Shown: positions 62,178-64,000 of the stretch, piece by piece
Layout: every line of letters begins with the position of its first letter
Position numbering within the stretch: position 1 is the stretch's first letter
Assembly (NCBI RefSeq): GCF_900110255.1
Contig: NZ_FODD01000006.1
Location: 186,001-250,000 of the forward strand
From: Actinacidiphila rubida
GTDB lineage: Bacteria > Actinomycetota > Actinomycetes > Streptomycetales > Streptomycetaceae
Direction of reading: 5' to 3'
Length of the DNA stretch: 64,000 nt
Position numbers and translations under genes: made by a program
The notes under the pieces: generated by a model
Database searches by the model: none
What the model saw: the letters and a program-made list of their open reading frames with translations, nothing else
Told to the model about the DNA's origin: nothing

Positions 62178-63170
62178 CTACTCGGACGCGGCGTGCGCGG
62201 CCTTCTCCGCGGCCTCCGCGCGCAGGTCGCGGCGCAGCTCCTTCGGCAGCGAGAACTGGATCGACTCCTGTGCGGAGGTGACGACCTGGACGTCCGCGAA
62301 GCCGCGGGCGGCCAGCCACTCCAGCACGCCGTCGACGAGGATCTCGGGGACGGAGGCGCCGGAGGTGACGCCGACGGTGCCGACGCCGTCCAGCCACGCG
62401 TCCTCGCACTCCTCGGCGAAGTCCACCAGGTACGACGCGCCGGCGCCGGCCTGCAGGGCCACCTCGACCAGGCGGATCGAGTTGGAGGAGTTGCGGGAGC
62501 CCACCACGATGACCAGGTCGGCCTCGGCGGCGATCTGCTTGACGGCCACCTGGCGGTTCTGGGTGGCGTAGCAGATGTCGTCGCTCGGCGGCGAGAGCAG
62601 CTGCGGGAAGCGCTCCTTGAGCGCGTCCACCGTCTCCATCGTCTCGTCGACGGACAGCGTGGTCTGGGACAGCCAGACGACCTTGGACTCGTCGCGCACG
62701 TGCACGTGCGCGGCGTCCGCGGGGCCGTCGACGAGGTGCATCCGCTCCGGGGCCTCGCCCATGGTGCCGATGACCTCCTCGTGGCCCTCGTGGCCGATGA
62801 GGAGGATGTCGTAGTCGGAGTCGGCGAACCGGCGGGCTTCCTTGTGGACCTTGGTGACCAGCGGGCAGGTCGCGTCGATGGAGGCGAGGCTGCGCTGCGC
62901 GGCCTCCTCGTGGACGACGGGCGCGACGCCGTGCGCGGAGAAGATCACGATCGCGTTCTCCGGCACCTCCTCCGTCTCGTCGACGAAGATCGCGCCCTTC
63001 TTCTCCAGGGTCTGGACGACGTACTTGTTGTGCACGATCTGCTTGCGCACGTAGACCGGGGCGCCGTACTGCTCGAGCGCCTTCTCGACGGTGATGACGG
63101 CGCGGTCCACGCCCGCGCAGTACCCGCGGGGGGCGGCGAGCAGGACGCGGCGGCTGGAGTCAGAGGTCAT
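62178..63170 (-). CDS. ispH: 4-hydroxy-3-methylbut-2-enyl diphosphate reductase
   Basis: 330 residues. The three cysteines that hold the iron-sulfur cluster are visible in GYCAGVDRA (about 17-25), [11 protein letters not shown] and [11 protein letters not shown]; the conserved SAHGV, GHEGHEE and GSRNSSNS segments are present. It makes isopentenyl and dimethylallyl diphosphate in the last step of the MEP pathway. TACGAT ends 6 bases before the ATG, so it is probably leaderless. It diverges from xseA. An 8-base hairpin (62171-62191) spans its stop codon. Confidence 0.96.
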   Translation of the reverse strand: MTSDSSRRVLLAAPRGYCAGVDRAVITVEKALEQYGAPVYVRKQIVHNKYVVQTLEKKGAIFVDETEEVPENAIVIFSAHGVAPVVHEEAAQRSLASIDATCPLVTKVHKEARRFADSDYDILLIGHEGHEEVIGTMGEAPERMHLVDGPADAAHVHVRDESKVVWLSQTTLSVDETMETVDALKERFPQLLSPPSDDICYATQNRQVAVKQIAAEADLVIVVGSRNSSNSIRLVEVALQAGAGASYLVDFAEECEDAWLDGVGTVGVTSGASVPEILVDGVLEWLAARGFADVQVVTSAQESIQFSLPKELRRDLRAEAAEKAAHAASE

Positions 63171-63176
63171 GGGCCC

Positions 63177-63182
63177 ATCGTA
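63177..63182 (-). promoter_or_regulatory. Candidate leaderless -10 element (TACGAT) for ispH
   Basis: TACGAT ends 6 bases before the ATG at 63170, and there is no ribosome site. The divergent xseA -10 is 43 bases away. Confidence 0.55.
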
Positions 63183-63225
63183 CGGGGGCGGGCGCGGGCG
63201 CCGTCGGGGTGTCGGCGGGGCGCAC

Positions 63226-63231
63226 TAGGGT
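63226..63231 (+). promoter_or_regulatory. Candidate leaderless -10 element (TAGGGT) for xseA
   Basis: TAGGGT ends 6 bases before the ATG at 63238. No ribosome site is present. The -35 is not clear. Confidence 0.55.
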
Positions 63232-63237
63232 GCGGTC

Positions 63238-64000
63238 ATGGCTCTCAACACCACGGCGGAGGCGCCGATCCCGGTCGGCGAGGTGTCGCGGCTCATCGGC
63301 GGCTGGATCGAGCGGCTCGGCGCGGTGTGGGTGGAGGGCCAGATCACCCAGCTGTCGCGGCGGCCGGGCGCGGGCGTGGTGTTCCTGACGCTGCGCGACC
63401 CCTCGCACGACATCTCGATCCCGGTGACGTGCTTCCGCGGCGTCTTCGAGAAGGTCGCCGACGTGGTCGGGGAGGGCGCGCGCGTCGTGCTGTACGCCAA
63501 GCCCGAGTGGTACGGGCCGCGCGGCACGCTGTCCCTGCGGGCGACGGAGATCCGGCCGGTGGGCATGGGCGAGCTGCTGGCCCGGCTGGAGCAGCTGAAG
63601 CGGACGCTGGCGGCGGAGGGGCTGTTCGCGCTGGACCGCAAGCGCCCGGTGCCGTTCCTGCCGCAGCTGATCGGGCTGGTGACCGGCCGCGCGTCGGCCG
63701 CCGAGCGGGACGTGCGGGAGAACGCCAGGCTTCGCTGGCCGGCGGTGCGGTTCGAGGTGCGCAACGTGCCGGTGCAGGGCGCGAGCGCGGTGCCGCGGAT
63801 CATCGAGGCGGTGCGGGCACTGGACGCGCACCCCGAGGTGGACGTGATCATCGTGGCGCGTGGCGGCGGCAGCGTCGAGGACCTGCTGCCGTTCTCCGAC
63901 GAGCGGCTGGTGCGCACGGTCGCGGAGTGCGGCACACCGGTGGTGTCCGCGATCGGGCACGAGCCCGACACGCCGCTGCTGGACCTGGTCGCCGACCTGC
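63238..64000 (+). CDS. xseA: Exodeoxyribonuclease VII large subunit (partial)
   Basis: 254 residues are visible from the ATG; the C-terminus runs past the right edge. An N-terminal OB fold (about 10-110; [23 protein letters not shown]) binds single-stranded DNA. The start of the catalytic domain follows, with the conserved [31 protein letters not shown] and [11 protein letters not shown] segments. With the small subunit XseB it degrades single-stranded DNA from both ends. It diverges from ispH, and both promoters lie in a 67-base gap. Confidence 0.95.
   Translation, partial: MALNTTAEAPIPVGEVSRLIGGWIERLGAVWVEGQITQLSRRPGAGVVFLTLRDPSHDISIPVTCFRGVFEKVADVVGEGARVVLYAKPEWYGPRGTLSLRATEIRPVGMGELLARLEQLKRTLAAEGLFALDRKRPVPFLPQLIGLVTGRASAAERDVRENARLRWPAVRFEVRNVPVQGASAVPRIIEAVRALDAHPEVDVIIVARGGGSVEDLLPFSDERLVRTVAECGTPVVSAIGHEPDTPLLDLVADL

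Overview
The window is very GC-rich (clearly above 70% by eye). Its proteins point to a Streptomyces or a close relative in the Streptomycetaceae: typA beside two oligopeptide transporters, the non-classical succinate dehydrogenase, SpoIIE-type phosphatases fused to an ATPase domain, DUF6542 beside ppgK, and a chitinase under a DasR-like site. Gene order and content look like core chromosome. No rRNA, tRNA, CRISPR array, insertion sequence or prophage gene was seen. Most long reading frames opposite real genes are high-GC shadows and were left out.

Layout. 1-4800: the end of a membrane protein, a large proline-rich protein with a peptidoglycan-binding-type domain, and a MASE1 membrane protein with a PP2C phosphatase. 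4965-16916: two complete, tandem, same-strand five-gene peptide ABC transporter operons. 17337-19205: typA, followed by a 74-base near-perfect palindrome. 19407-22692: a membrane/TPR-like protein and an orphan peptide-binding lipoprotein. 23030-27133: a small protein and the sdhCAB operon. 27240-30138: a TPM-domain protein and a PspA-like protein. 30182-35776: two large paralogous PAS-GAF-SpoIIE-HATPase regulators. 35850-36903: an RpiB-like isomerase, SPOR-domain and Nudix operon joined by four-base overlaps. 37020-41572: a GntR regulator, a septum-formation-domain protein, a secreted GH18 chitinase and a LysR regulator. 41698-44952: an SDR, an alpha/beta hydrolase, and a LysR effector domain without its HTH opposite a DUF5997 gene. 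45051-50604: an ABC exporter with a secreted YncE-phosphoesterase protein. 50998-54098: a methyltransferase, a DUF4259 protein, a MarR-GNAT fusion and an unknown protein.

54367-59269 is the accessory-looking part: an AAA-type ATPase, an HTH-nucleotidyltransferase plus HEPN pair (toxin-antitoxin organisation) and a SNF2 helicase, all on one strand. They are separated by a 31-base palindrome, a 40-base perfect palindrome and an eight-copy 14-base tandem repeat. This is the best candidate for an undescribed defence-like system. 59566-64000 returns to housekeeping: ychF, DUF6542, ppgK, ispH and the start of xseA.

Recurring themes. At least eleven genes have a TANNNT -10 element ending 6-7 bases before the start codon, so leaderless transcription looks common here. 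Many genes are joined by ATGA/GTGA overlaps. Regulatory sites worth testing are a DasR-type site overlapping the chitinase promoter, a MarR-type palindrome covering a start codon, and an iron-box-like site lying between two convergent genes with no obvious target.
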